DNA of 64,000 bases from ATZT02 sp046048135 (GTDB taxonomy: Bacteria; Actinomycetota; Actinomycetes; S36-B12; UBA5976), in assembly GCA_046048135.1 (NCBI GenBank), contig JBJOGR010000009.1, positions 23,126 through 87,125 of the forward strand, read 5' to 3'. A program made the translations under genes and the position numbers. Within the stretch, counting starts at the first letter, position 1; each line of letters begins with the position of its first letter. The notes beneath the pieces were generated by a model. That model did no database searches. It saw only the letters and a program-made list of their open reading frames with translations, and had not been told where the DNA came from. Below are positions 37,172 through 46,312 of this stretch, one piece after another.

Positions 37172-37495
37172 TTAAAGATTAAATCCTAGAGCTCTTAACA
37201 TTTGACGACCTTCATCTGTAATTTTGTCTGGACCCCAAGGTGGCATCCAAACCCAATTGATTGTGAATTCATCAACTATTCCATTTAAAGCTGCTTTTGT
37301 TTGATCTTCAATTACATCAGTTAAAGGGCATGCTGCAGAAGTCAAGGTCATATCAATTACAGCTTTATTGTCTTCAGTTACTTCTACTCCGTAGATTAAA
37401 CCTAAGTCAACGACGTTAATTCCTAATTCTGGATCAACCACATCGTGCAACGCTTCGTAAACATTATCTTTTGCTGCAACAACATCAACTGCCAT
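37172..37495 (-). CDS. DUF59 / MIP18-like Fe-S assembly protein (SufT-like)
   Basis: A 107-residue protein with the DUF59 core DVVDPELGINVVDLGLIYGV and the conserved cysteine in TSAACPLTDVI. Such proteins help mature iron-sulfur proteins and are often the last gene of actinobacterial SUF operons, as here. The gene overlaps sufU by 11 bases, and GGAG lies six bases before its ATG inside sufU. Confidence 0.92.
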   Translation of the reverse strand: MAVDVVAAKDNVYEALHDVVDPELGINVVDLGLIYGVEVTEDNKAVIDMTLTSAACPLTDVIEDQTKAALNGIVDEFTINWVWMPPWGPDKITDEGRQMLRALGFNL

Positions 37496-37943
37496 TTACT
37501 TCTCCTTGTGCTCTTATGATTGCATCCTTTGCTGCCATCCAAGACAACAAAGCACATTTTACTCTTGCTGGATACTGAGCAACTCCTATCATAGAAACTC
37601 CATCTCCAATCAAGTCTTCATTTCCTTGATAATTGCCTTTTCCTTGCATCATTTTTAAAAAATCATCACTTATTTGATCGAACTCCTCAATTGACTTTTG
37701 ATTCACTTGTTCAAACATGATGCTTGCCGAGGCTTGACTAATAGAACAGCCCTGACCATCGTATGAAATACTTTCAATTTTTTTCTTATCTTGGGATAGT
37801 TTTACCTGAACAGTAATTTCATCACCACAAGTTGGATTAACATGATGTGCTTGTCCATCGTATGGATCTTTAAGGCCTTTTCCTCTAGGAGATTTATAAT
37901 GATCCAAGATAACTTCTTGATACATATTTGAAAGTTGCATCAT
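37485..37943 (-). CDS. sufU: SufU, zinc-dependent sulfur relay / Fe-S assembly protein
   Basis: SufU takes persulfide sulfur from SufS in Gram-positive-type SUF systems. The 152-residue protein has the zinc ligands Cys39, Asp41, Cys66 and Cys130 in NPTCGDEI, GQGCSISQAS and RVKCALLSW. It replaces SufE, absent here. The ATG overlaps the sufS stop (ATGA), and GGAGT at the end of sufS serves as its ribosome site. Confidence 0.95.
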   Translation of the reverse strand: MMQLSNMYQEVILDHYKSPRGKGLKDPYDGQAHHVNPTCGDEITVQVKLSQDKKKIESISYDGQGCSISQASASIMFEQVNQKSIEEFDQISDDFLKMMQGKGNYQGNEDLIGDGVSMIGVAQYPARVKCALLSWMAAKDAIIRAQGEVNGS

Positions 37944-39235
37944 TTAACTCCAAAGAATTTAAAAACTTTTTCAATTCCATCAAGTAAAGCTAGAATATCG
38001 GATTCGTCATTATAAATATAGGTACTTGCTCTTGTGGTGGATTGAACTTTTAATTTATCCATAATTGGTCTTGCGCAATGATTTCCAACTCTTACTGCAA
38101 TTCCTAAATCATCTAATACTTGACCTACATCGTGTGGGTGCAATCCTTCAAGTGCGAATGAAACTGTGCTACCCCTATCAATATTTGAAGTTGGTCCATA
38201 AATTTTTACTTTATCAATACTCATTAATCCATTAATTAATTTAGACGTTAAAAATCTTTCATAATTATGTACATTTTCCATACCTAAATTTTGTAAGTAT
38301 TCAACAGCAGCACCAAGTGCTACAGCTTCTGCTGCAGGAGGTGTGCCTGCTTCAAATTTTTTGGGAGGTTTTGCAAAAGTTGATTTTTGCATCGTTACTG
38401 TTTCAATCATTGATCCACCTGTAATAAACGGTGGCATGATTTCTAAAAGTTCAGCTGTTGCGGCTATTAAACCGATTCCAAGAGGTCCCAGCATTTTATG
38501 CCCAGACCAAGCAATTGCATCGGCACCTAGCTTTTGAAAATCAACTGGCATATGAGGAACCGATTGACATGCATCTAGGAAGAAAAATGCATTAACTTTC
38601 TTTGCAGCTTTGCCTATTCGCTCTACATCAGTTATTGATCCAAGCACATTACTCATGTGAGAAACAGAAACAATACGTGTTTTATTAGTTATTACTGAAT
38701 CCAGTTGAGAATAATCTAATAAGCCTTCTTCTGTAATAGGAATCCACTTTAAAACGGTGCCAATCTTTGAGCACAATTCTTGCCAAGGAATTAGATTTGC
38801 ATGGTGTTCTAATTCAGATACCACAATTTCATCACCTGGATGTAAAACAAGTCGAGGATCAATTAATTTATCATTTTTAGATTTTAATGTTGCATTTAAA
38901 AAAGCGTAAGATAATAAATTTAAAGATTCTGTTGCATTTTTTGTAAATACAATTTGTTCAGGTTTGACATTAACAAAACTAGCAATTTTTTCCCTGGCTT
39001 TCTCATGGGCATCAGTTGCAAGTTCTGCTAGATAATAGGCTCCCCTATGGACTCCTGAATTAATAGTTTCATAAAAATTATTTTGAGCATCAATTACTAT
39101 TTGAGGTTTTTGAGATGTTGCTGCACTGTCTAAATAAATTAATTTCTTATCATTTCGAACATGTCTTTCAAGAATAGGAAAATCAAGTTGGATTTTTTTA
39201 ATATCCAACTTGAAATTCGAATCTATTACTGTCAT
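37940..39235 (-). CDS. sufS: Cysteine desulfurase SufS
   Basis: This PLP enzyme takes sulfur from cysteine for Fe-S cluster assembly. The 431-residue protein has the PLP lysine Lys247 in WSGHKMLGP and the catalytic cysteine in VGNHCARP toward the C-terminus, which are the hallmarks of group II desulfurases. It overlaps sufC upstream and sufU downstream by ATGA junctions. Confidence 0.96.
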   Translation of the reverse strand: MTVIDSNFKLDIKKIQLDFPILERHVRNDKKLIYLDSAATSQKPQIVIDAQNNFYETINSGVHRGAYYLAELATDAHEKAREKIASFVNVKPEQIVFTKNATESLNLLSYAFLNATLKSKNDKLIDPRLVLHPGDEIVVSELEHHANLIPWQELCSKIGTVLKWIPITEEGLLDYSQLDSVITNKTRIVSVSHMSNVLGSITDVERIGKAAKKVNAFFFLDACQSVPHMPVDFQKLGADAIAWSGHKMLGPLGIGLIAATAELLEIMPPFITGGSMIETVTMQKSTFAKPPKKFEAGTPPAAEAVALGAAVEYLQNLGMENVHNYERFLTSKLINGLMSIDKVKIYGPTSNIDRGSTVSFALEGLHPHDVGQVLDDLGIAVRVGNHCARPIMDKLKVQSTTRASTYIYNDESDILALLDGIEKVFKFFGVK

Positions 39236-39996
39236 GCTCCTGTTGTTGCTTTAGAAAACTTAACGTAACCGTTAGCTTCTAGTTCCTCTGCTAATTCTTG
39301 ACCGCCAGTAGCAGCAATTCGTCCTTCAACGAAAACACTAACTTTGTCTGGTTTTACATACCTTAAAATTCGGGTGTAGTGAGTAATTAGTAGTACCCCG
39401 GTGTTATTTTTTGTAACAGTTCTATTAATTCCTTCTGAAACAATTCTTAAAGCATCCACATCAAGACCTGAATCAGTTTCATCCAAGATGGCAATTTTCG
39501 GTTTCATTAATTCAAGTTGAAGAATTTCATGTCTCTTCTTTTCTCCACCAGAAAAACCTTCGTTGACATTTCTTTCTGAAAATGATTGATCCATTCCTAT
39601 TTCTTTCATGGATTCATTCATCTCTTTCAACCAGTCACGTAATTTAGGAGCCTCTCCTCTTAGAGCAGTAATTGAAGAGCGTAAGAAATTGCTGACTGAC
39701 ACACCTGGAATTTCGACCGGATATTGCATTGCTAAAAAGAGTCCTGCTTTTGCTCTTTCATCTACAGACATTTCCAATACATCTGCACCGTCTAAAGTTA
39801 CTGTTCCTTGGGTAATTGTGTATTTAGGATGTCCTGCAACGGCATATGCCAAAGTTGATTTACCGGATCCATTTGGTCCCATGATGGCATGAGTTTCACC
39901 AGACTTAATAGTTAAATCAACACCTCTTAAAATTTCTTTCAATTCACCATCAGTCTCAACACTTACGTGTAAATCTTTGATTACTAATTCAGACAT
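39232..39996 (-). CDS. sufC: SufC ATPase of the SufBCD complex
   Basis: SufC powers the SufBCD Fe-S scaffold. The ABC-type ATPase has Walker A MGPNGSGKST, signature NEGFSGGEKKRHEILQ, and Walker B IAILDETDSGLDVD. I chose the ATG at 39996 (MSELVIKDLHV) with AAAGGA upstream, giving 254 residues. The ATG at 40020 would add eight residues with no family counterpart and overlap the ferredoxin gene. Confidence 0.95.
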   Translation of the reverse strand: MSELVIKDLHVSVETDGELKEILRGVDLTIKSGETHAIMGPNGSGKSTLAYAVAGHPKYTITQGTVTLDGADVLEMSVDERAKAGLFLAMQYPVEIPGVSVSNFLRSSITALRGEAPKLRDWLKEMNESMKEIGMDQSFSERNVNEGFSGGEKKRHEILQLELMKPKIAILDETDSGLDVDALRIVSEGINRTVTKNNTGVLLITHYTRILRYVKPDKVSVFVEGRIAATGGQELAEELEANGYVKFSKATTGA

Positions 39997-40009
39997 ATTT
40001 TTTCCTTTT

Positions 40010-40330
40010 CTATATTCCAACTTTTACGATGCCGTTTTCGCCATCGCCTTCTACCTGTACTTCAAATACTTCTAAAGCTGTTGTTGCAGGTGGAGTTTTT
40101 GGCTCTCCAGTTGCCAAATCAAATTCAGATCCATGAAGCCAACATTCAATTCCTGAATCGGTAACAGAACCTTCACTTAATGAAACTGCCCCATGAGTGC
40201 AAGCATCACTTACTGCATGGAAACCACTTTTGTTTCTAACTAAACAAATAGTTTCACCATTCAAATCTATGGCTTTTGCACTTCCTACTGCAAAATCTGC
40301 AACTTTTCCGACTGTTGTCCAATTTGTCAT
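40010..40330 (-). CDS. Rieske-type [2Fe-2S] ferredoxin in the SUF operon
   Basis: A 106-residue protein with the two Rieske ligand pairs Cys44-X-His46 and Cys63-X2-His66 (DACTHGAVS, IECWLHGSEFD). Related to the small ferredoxin subunits of aromatic dioxygenases, but there is no dioxygenase gene here. A Rieske ferredoxin between sufD and sufC is common in actinobacteria, where it may donate electrons for cluster assembly. That role is inference. It overlaps sufD by 4 bases. Confidence 0.9.
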   Translation of the reverse strand: MTNWTTVGKVADFAVGSAKAIDLNGETICLVRNKSGFHAVSDACTHGAVSLSEGSVTDSGIECWLHGSEFDLATGEPKTPPATTALEVFEVQVEGDGENGIVKVGI

Positions 40331-41469
40331 TTATTAGCTCTTTCAATTGCAGCATTTAGTTTTTCTGTTAATTTTTCTTTCAAATTAACGTCACTAAATT
40401 CACCGAAAATTCCTGAAAAGAATCCTTCGATAACAAGTTGTCGTGCGGTGTGTTCATCAATACCACGAGACATTAAGTAAAAAAGTTGATCATCATCTAG
40501 ACGACCAGTGACACTTGCGTGTCCAGCTTTTTGAACCTCTCCTGTTTCTATTTCAAGATTAGGTACTGAATCAGCTCTTGCCCCATCATCTAATAAAAGA
40601 TTGCGGTTCATTTCGTAAGTGTCTGTTCCAGTAGCAACTTTACGAATTAGAACATCTCCCACCCAAACGGTATGACTACCTTCGCCTTGAGCTCCACCTC
40701 TATATAAAACATTGCTTCGACAATCTTTCATATTGTGATCAACAAATACCCTATTTTCAAAAAATTGACCATTTGTTGCTAAAAACACACCAAATAAATC
40801 AATAGATGCATGAGGTCCTGAGAATTTTGCTCTTGGAATGTAGCGAAGTACATCAGAACCCAATTCAACTGACAAAGTTCTTACATTTGCATCCTTTGCC
40901 AATATAAATTGCTGTTCACTAATTAGCACTGATTTATTAGATGCATCGAAAATATTTATGACATCGATTTTTGAATTATCTAGTGCTTCGATTTCTGAAT
41001 TAATGCCACCAATTCCTTCACCGATGTACTCAAGCACTACTGTCGATTTGCTGTGTTGTCCGGCTTCAATTTTTATGTGTGAATATTGAATTCCTGAATT
41101 TAAATTGATTTTTACCCAAATCAGTTCATTAGATTCAAATTCCTTAGGAACAGAAATCACCAAAACTTCTTTAGCGCTAGCAAAAGATCTCGCAGTTACG
41201 CGATCTGTGGCTAAAAAATTAGATTTAAGTTCTGATTTACTTATTACTTGGTGTTTAACAGAAGGATTGGCTTCTACTTCAAATTTAAAATTTGTTGAAG
41301 CAGCAGCATCAACGTGTAAATTACCAACACGTTTTAAAGGCGTATAGCGCCATTCCTCTTCTCTTCCATTTGGAACTGGAAAATCATCAGGGTTAATAGA
41401 AGCAATACGATCTGGCCTGGCATCAGTACTTTTAAGTAAAATTTCTCTTTCTTGTAATCCAGTACTCAT
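40327..41469 (-). CDS. sufD: SufD, Fe-S scaffold subunit
   Basis: SufD pairs with SufB in the SufBCD complex. The 380-residue protein has the beta-helix repeat core typical of the family and the C-terminal DDDQLFYLMSRGIDEHTARQL segment shared with SufB (quoted in part, residues about 335-355). The HASVTGRLD stretch corresponds to the conserved His-containing motif. Start and stop codons overlap the neighbours by four bases. Confidence 0.95.
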   Translation of the reverse strand: MSTGLQEREILLKSTDARPDRIASINPDDFPVPNGREEEWRYTPLKRVGNLHVDAAASTNFKFEVEANPSVKHQVISKSELKSNFLATDRVTARSFASAKEVLVISVPKEFESNELIWVKINLNSGIQYSHIKIEAGQHSKSTVVLEYIGEGIGGINSEIEALDNSKIDVINIFDASNKSVLISEQQFILAKDANVRTLSVELGSDVLRYIPRAKFSGPHASIDLFGVFLATNGQFFENRVFVDHNMKDCRSNVLYRGGAQGEGSHTVWVGDVLIRKVATGTDTYEMNRNLLLDDGARADSVPNLEIETGEVQKAGHASVTGRLDDDQLFYLMSRGIDEHTARQLVIEGFFSGIFGEFSDVNLKEKLTEKLNAAIERANK

Positions 41470-42875
41470 CCAACAGCACCTTCCATTTGTAATTCAATTA
41501 ATCGATTCAATTCAATTGCATATTCCATTGGTAATTCTCTTGCAATTGGTTCAACGAAACCACGAACAATCATTGCCATAGCTTCATCTTCATTCAGACC
41601 TCTTTGCATCAAATAAAAGAGTTGATCTTCACTAACTTTTGAAACTGTTGCTTCATGTCCCATTGACACATCATCTTCGCGACAATCAATATAAGGATAA
41701 GTATCTGAACGAGAAATGTCATCCACTAAAAGTGCATCACATTTAACAGTTGTTTTGGAGTTATATGATCCTTCGTTTACCTGGATTAATCCACGATAAG
41801 AAGTTCTACCTCCACCTCTTGCCACTGATTTAGAAATAATTGTGGATGAAGTGTTTGGAGCCGCGTGAACCATTTTTGCTCCAGCATCTTGATGTTGACC
41901 TTCGCCAGCAAAAGCGACAGACATTGTTTCACCTTTGGCATGTTCTCCAACTAACCAAACGGCTGGATACTTCATAGTTACTTTTGAACCGATGTTGCCA
42001 TCAATCCACTCCATAGTTGCACCTTGTTGAGCAACTGCTCTTTTTGTAACTAAGTTATAAACATTGTTAGACCAATTTTGAATCGTGGTGTAACGACATC
42101 TAGCATTTTTCTTTACAATAATTTCAACTACAGCACTATGTAATGAATCAGAAGAATAGATAGGTGCAGTACAGCCTTCCACGTAATGCACATATGCATC
42201 TTCATCAACAATAATTAGAGTTCTTTCGAACTGACCCATATTTTCTGTATTTATTCTGAAATAAGCTTGTAAAGGAATATCAACTTTTACTCCCTTTGGA
42301 ACATAAATAAATGATCCACCAGACCAAACTGCAGTGTTCAATGCGGCGAATTTGTTATCACCCGATGGAATAACGGAACCAAAATATTCTTTAAAAATAT
42401 CTTCATGTTGCTTTAAACCTGTGTCTGTATCAAGAAAAATAACACCCTGTTTTTCTAGATCTTCACGAATTTGGTGATAAACAACTTCTGATTCGTATTG
42501 GGCAGCAACTCCTGCAATTAATCTCTTCTTTTCAGCTTCAGGAATTCCTAAACGGTCATAAGTATTTTTAATATCATCAGGTAGTTCTTCCCATGAGGTT
42601 GCTTGTTTTTCAGTTGAGCGAACAAAGTATTTAATATTGTCAAAATCGATTCCTCCCAAATAAGCACCCCAATTTGGTAAAGGTTTCTTTTCAAAAAGAC
42701 TCAAAGCTTTTAATCTAGTTTCTAACATCCAGGCAGGTTCATTTTTCTTAGCACTGATATCTCTTACAACTTCTTCAGTTAAGCCACGTTTAGCATTTTT
42801 ACCAGCATCATTTTTGTCATGCCATCCATATTCATAATTTCCTAAACCTTCTAATTCAGGACGAGCTATTGTCAT
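41466..42875 (-). CDS. sufB: SufB, Fe-S scaffold subunit
   Basis: SufB is the core scaffold of the SUF system. The 469-residue protein shows the canonical YVHYVEGCTAPIYS and SDTYPYIDCREDDVSMGHEA regions, with the cysteines and the conserved His and Glu used for cluster building, and ends with DQLFYLMQRGLNEDEA. It is directly downstream of sufR with an ATGA overlap, so it is under its promoter. Confidence 0.96.
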   Translation of the reverse strand: MTIARPELEGLGNYEYGWHDKNDAGKNAKRGLTEEVVRDISAKKNEPAWMLETRLKALSLFEKKPLPNWGAYLGGIDFDNIKYFVRSTEKQATSWEELPDDIKNTYDRLGIPEAEKKRLIAGVAAQYESEVVYHQIREDLEKQGVIFLDTDTGLKQHEDIFKEYFGSVIPSGDNKFAALNTAVWSGGSFIYVPKGVKVDIPLQAYFRINTENMGQFERTLIIVDEDAYVHYVEGCTAPIYSSDSLHSAVVEIIVKKNARCRYTTIQNWSNNVYNLVTKRAVAQQGATMEWIDGNIGSKVTMKYPAVWLVGEHAKGETMSVAFAGEGQHQDAGAKMVHAAPNTSSTIISKSVARGGGRTSYRGLIQVNEGSYNSKTTVKCDALLVDDISRSDTYPYIDCREDDVSMGHEATVSKVSEDQLFYLMQRGLNEDEAMAMIVRGFVEPIARELPMEYAIELNRLIELQMEGAVG

Positions 42876-43570
42876 TTGTTCTCCTTATATTGTTTGGCTG
42901 AACTAACTGCTGATTTTGGCAAAGTACTTATCAAGCTAGTGCAAATATTTCCACCTTTTGCAATAGTTGAAATTCTAGTTACATTAACTCCTAAAATTGA
43001 ATTAAACATTTCAAGTTCTGCTTCACAGAACTCATGATGCTTTTCCGCAACATGTGCGATAGGGCAATTGTGTTGGCAAAGTTGAATAGTGTGAGTTGGA
43101 CCTGAACCTTTATCAGATGTGGCTGCAAATCCTTCTTTAGTCAATACTTCAGTTAATTTTTCAACTTTCTTATCTAAAGTTTTAAACTTTTCTAATTCAT
43201 TAACATATTGTGTGAATATTTTTTTAACTCTTTTTTCTGCAAAGAGTTTTACAGCTTGTTTTCCTTGTAAACCATTTATGAACTCAACTGCATCTTCTGC
43301 CAACCCCTGATATTGATTTTCAAAAAAATCTCTTCCTTGCGGGGTCAATGCATAAACTTTGGCAGGTCTTCCTCTTCCTTTTGGTTTTGCAGGACCAAAT
43401 GGTGCAATTTCGTGACATTCGGCTAAAGATTTTTCTGTCATGTCATCAAGATGTTTTCTAACTGCTACTGCACTAATGCCTAAAGAATCAGCCAAATCAC
43501 TTGCTGAGATGGGTCCCTTTTTAAGCAGTTCCCGAGCTAAGCGATCTCTACCGACAGTCTTGAATTCCAT
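42872..43570 (-). CDS. sufR: SufR, iron-sulfur-sensing repressor of the SUF operon
   Basis: A DeoR/ArsR-like winged helix (residues about 8-60, including SDLADSLGISAVAVRKHLDD) is followed by a C-terminal sensory domain with four cysteines, Cys165, Cys169, Cys182 and Cys210, positioned as in Fe-S-binding SufR proteins. It represses the operon in cyanobacteria and mycobacteria when clusters are plentiful. It is the first gene of the SUF operon and is divergent from ctaA with only 64 bases between them. Confidence 0.93.
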   Translation of the reverse strand: MEFKTVGRDRLARELLKKGPISASDLADSLGISAVAVRKHLDDMTEKSLAECHEIAPFGPAKPKGRGRPAKVYALTPQGRDFFENQYQGLAEDAVEFINGLQGKQAVKLFAEKRVKKIFTQYVNELEKFKTLDKKVEKLTEVLTKEGFAATSDKGSGPTHTIQLCQHNCPIAHVAEKHHEFCEAELEMFNSILGVNVTRISTIAKGGNICTSLISTLPKSAVSSAKQYKENK

Positions 43571-43595
43571 AACCCTAGTGTTGCCTATTAGCCGA

Positions 43596-43623
43596 TTGCG
43601 TGCAAGTTAGAGGCAGTTAGACT
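43596..43623 (+). promoter_or_regulatory. Putative ctaA promoter with 10-base-spaced direct repeats
   Basis: TTGCGT (43596-43601), a 16-base spacer and TAGACT (43618-43623) stand before ctaA. GTTAGA occurs twice, at 43606-43611 and 43616-43621, exactly ten bases apart and overlapping the -10. The 64-base divergent space must also hold the sufR promoter, so an operator here may affect both. Confidence 0.45.
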
Positions 43624-43634
43624 CGAAATAAGAC

Positions 43635-44528
43635 ATGAAAAAAAGCACTTTAATTAAACGGGCTCGATTAGCAAGCTTGTTAAACCTGATTGCTCAATCA
43701 GGGATCATCGTTACCGGAGCAGTAGTCCGACTAACTGGTTCAGGCTTGGGTTGTCCAACTTGGCCTAATTGTGCACCAGGTTCCTTGGTGCCTGTGGCAA
43801 GTCAAGTTGAAGGATTTCATAAATATATTGAATTTGGAAATAGATTACTAACTTTTGTGGTCTTGATCGCTTCCATTGCAATTCTTGTAATAGCGCTAAT
43901 TTCAAAGATCAAAACAATCATTATTTGGTCAAGTTTGCCCTTAATCGGAACTTTGCTTCAAGCTATTTTAGGTGGAATTACTGTTTTGACCGGATTAAAT
44001 CCATTTACCGTTATGTTTCACTTTTTACTTTCAATAATTTTAGTTGCAATATCTACCATTATTTATAAATTTTGGTCTAAAGATAAGCCCACAAAAGTTG
44101 AATCTAACCTTGTAAGAAACTATGTAAAATTTTTTACACTCGTCGGTTTTACAGTAATTCTTCTAGGAACAATCACTACAGGCTCTGGTCCGCATTCAGG
44201 TGATGAAATTGCTGCTCGATTTAATATTGACACAAGAACTATTGCATGGATTCACGCAGATTCAGTGTTGCTGTTCATTGGATTATTAATCGGCTTGATT
44301 CTTCTAGTGAAAACTAATAAAGATTTGAAATCTCTATCAAAAAGTTTAAATACCCTATTTTTTCTATGTATTATCCAAGGTTTGATTGGCTATACACAGT
44401 GGTTTACAAACCTACCTTGGATATTAGTTGGATTTCACGTATTAGGTTCAGTCCTAATATGGATTAATCTAATATTTATCTTTGAAAAATCAATTTATTC
44501 GCTTAAGAATCGCATTAAGCAAATCTAA
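43635..44528 (+). CDS. ctaA: Heme A synthase
   Basis: CtaA converts heme O to heme A for cytochrome c oxidase. The 297-residue membrane protein has eight hydrophobic segments and the cysteine pair Cys40/Cys46 in the first outer loop (GCPTWPNC). Conserved heme-ligand histidines are seen in the segments FHKYIEF, FHFLLS, IHADSV and FHVLG. The gene ends convergently with the ATP-grasp gene and overlaps it by 39 bases, the longest overlap in the window. Confidence 0.94.
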   Translation: MKKSTLIKRARLASLLNLIAQSGIIVTGAVVRLTGSGLGCPTWPNCAPGSLVPVASQVEGFHKYIEFGNRLLTFVVLIASIAILVIALISKIKTIIIWSSLPLIGTLLQAILGGITVLTGLNPFTVMFHFLLSIILVAISTIIYKFWSKDKPTKVESNLVRNYVKFFTLVGFTVILLGTITTGSGPHSGDEIAARFNIDTRTIAWIHADSVLLFIGLLIGLILLVKTNKDLKSLSKSLNTLFFLCIIQGLIGYTQWFTNLPWILVGFHVLGSVLIWINLIFIFEKSIYSLKNRIKQI

Positions 44529-45347
44529 GCTAGATTCTGGTCGATATTTCATAAATAGCCAAGGCTCAGTTAACTCTAACTCCATTAAGACATATGAACC
44601 ATCTAATTTCACGACATCAATACGTGCATAAAGTAAATCATTCCAATATTTCAACTTAGATTTAACTATTTCAAAAATTTCTTCAATCTTGGAATCAATT
44701 TTTGCTAAACCAGCACCATCCCCGTGTCCACCTTGAGTTAATGCAGGAACTTTATTGGCCACATGACTTAATTTCCCATCAATAACAACGATGGCTTTTT
44801 CACCTTCTAAATCAACACTTTCTACATAGGGCTGAATCATGGCAATTCTTTTATTATCGAAAATATTTTTTAGTAATATTTGTGCATCATTAATTGACTT
44901 AGCCCTTCCAGCTAGACGAGCTCCTGCTCCAATCGAGGGCTTGATTGCAATTGCATCTGACTGTTCAAATGCCCAAGCGATATGTTTATCAGCTTCATTC
45001 AAATCAGAACAAAATTCAGTTGGAATGATAGGTATCCCATCTTCTTCTAATTCAAGAAGATATTTTTTATCAGTATTCCATTCAATTATTTCACTTGAGT
45101 TATAAAGTTTAGTTTCTCTTTCTACTTTCTTACTCCAAGAAACAAATTCGTCTCTAAATGGAACATAGTTCCAAGTTGAACGTATAACCGCTGCATCAAA
45201 ATCATTCCATTTTATATCTTTGTCTTGCCAATTTGGAAATGAAAGATCAATTTTTAATTTATTGGCACTTTCTATTACAAAAGGGATATCTAAGTCTGGA
45301 TCTGGATCTTTTGGGTCATCATCGCCAACCACATATGCGATTTTCAT
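44490..45347 (-). CDS. ATP-grasp domain protein of unknown substrate (RimK/GshB-like)
   Basis: The 285-residue protein has the pre-ATP-grasp segment AVIRSTWNYVPFRDEF and the ATP-binding KPSIGAGARLAGRAKS. It also shows the central MIQPYVESVDLEGEKAIVVI (in part) and the metal-binding ARIDVVKLDG-LMELELTEPWLF end. It resembles a widespread, uncharacterised family of amino-acid or peptide ligases. It starts directly after ctaB (one-base overlap). The 3' end runs 39 bases into ctaA on the other strand. What it ligates is unknown. Confidence 0.8.
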   Translation of the reverse strand: MKIAYVVGDDDPKDPDPDLDIPFVIESANKLKIDLSFPNWQDKDIKWNDFDAAVIRSTWNYVPFRDEFVSWSKKVERETKLYNSSEIIEWNTDKKYLLELEEDGIPIIPTEFCSDLNEADKHIAWAFEQSDAIAIKPSIGAGARLAGRAKSINDAQILLKNIFDNKRIAMIQPYVESVDLEGEKAIVVIDGKLSHVANKVPALTQGGHGDGAGLAKIDSKIEEIFEIVKSKLKYWNDLLYARIDVVKLDGSYVLMELELTEPWLFMKYRPESSLDLLNAILKRIN

Positions 45348-46279
45348 CAGCTAATTAGTGGATCTAATCCGATTATTAGAAATAAAAGTGCAAGATAAGT
45401 AATAGAATAATTAAATAATTTCATCGGTAAAATTTCTTTAGCTTTGCTTGTAATTCTGAATCTAAGAGCAAAAGCCTCTTTAATAAATAACCCGTTTAAT
45501 AAAATGGCAGAAATCCAATAATAGATTGATAATTCAACTGTTAGCGGCAAAATCAGTGTTGTAATAGACATAATAAATGAGTAAATAATTATTTGATTTG
45601 CAACTTTTATATTCTCACTAACAACTGGAAGCATAGGAATACCGGCATTTGCATAGTCGTTTTTATACTGCATAGAAAGTGGCCAATAATGAGGTGGAGT
45701 CCACCAAAAAACAATTAAAAACAAAACAATTGGTGCAAGATCAATAGAGTTTGTAACCGCTGCCCAACCAATCAAAACAGGAAAACAACCTGCTGCTCCG
45801 CCCCAAACGATGTTTGATGAAGTTCTTCTTTTTAATAGCAAGGTGTAAATACATACATAAAATACGATTGCTGATGCAGCCAAGACTGCAGACAAAGTAT
45901 TGACACTACTTTGAAGCCAAATTACTGAAAGCAATGAAAGTGATATTCCAAGAGCAACTGCTCCCCTGATAGAAACTTTTCCTGTAACTAAGGGTCTATG
46001 AGCGGTTCTAGTCATTAATGCATCAATGTCTCGATCAACAACGTTATTGAGTGCATTTGCTCCTCCAGCTGCAAACGCTCCACCGATGAAAGTATTTAAA
46101 ACTAATAACCAGTTAGGCCAACCTTTAGATGCTAAAAACATCGTTGGAACTGTTGTTACAAGTAAAAGTTCAATGATTCTAGGTTTTGTTAATGCTACAT
46201 AATTTTTAACCACTTGAAACAAAGATTCTTTTTCTACTCCGATTGAGTTATTTTGGGTGAACAAATCTTTAGATTTCAT
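45347..46279 (-). CDS. ctaB: Protoheme IX farnesyltransferase (heme O synthase)
   Basis: CtaB adds a farnesyl group to heme b to make heme O, which CtaA turns into heme A. The 310-residue UbiA-family membrane protein has the aspartate-rich motif NNVVDRDIDALMTRT and a second motif around FWWTPPHYWPLSMQYKNDY, and about nine hydrophobic segments. It is divergent from tkt as in most actinobacteria. Confidence 0.95.
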   Translation of the reverse strand: MKSKDLFTQNNSIGVEKESLFQVVKNYVALTKPRIIELLLVTTVPTMFLASKGWPNWLLVLNTFIGGAFAAGGANALNNVVDRDIDALMTRTAHRPLVTGKVSIRGAVALGISLSLLSVIWLQSSVNTLSAVLAASAIVFYVCIYTLLLKRRTSSNIVWGGAAGCFPVLIGWAAVTNSIDLAPIVLFLIVFWWTPPHYWPLSMQYKNDYANAGIPMLPVVSENIKVANQIIIYSFIMSITTLILPLTVELSIYYWISAILLNGLFIKEAFALRFRITSKAKEILPMKLFNYSITYLALLFLIIGLDPLIS

Positions 46280-46312
46280 GACCTAACTTACGTTACCTGA
46301 ATAGATAATTCG

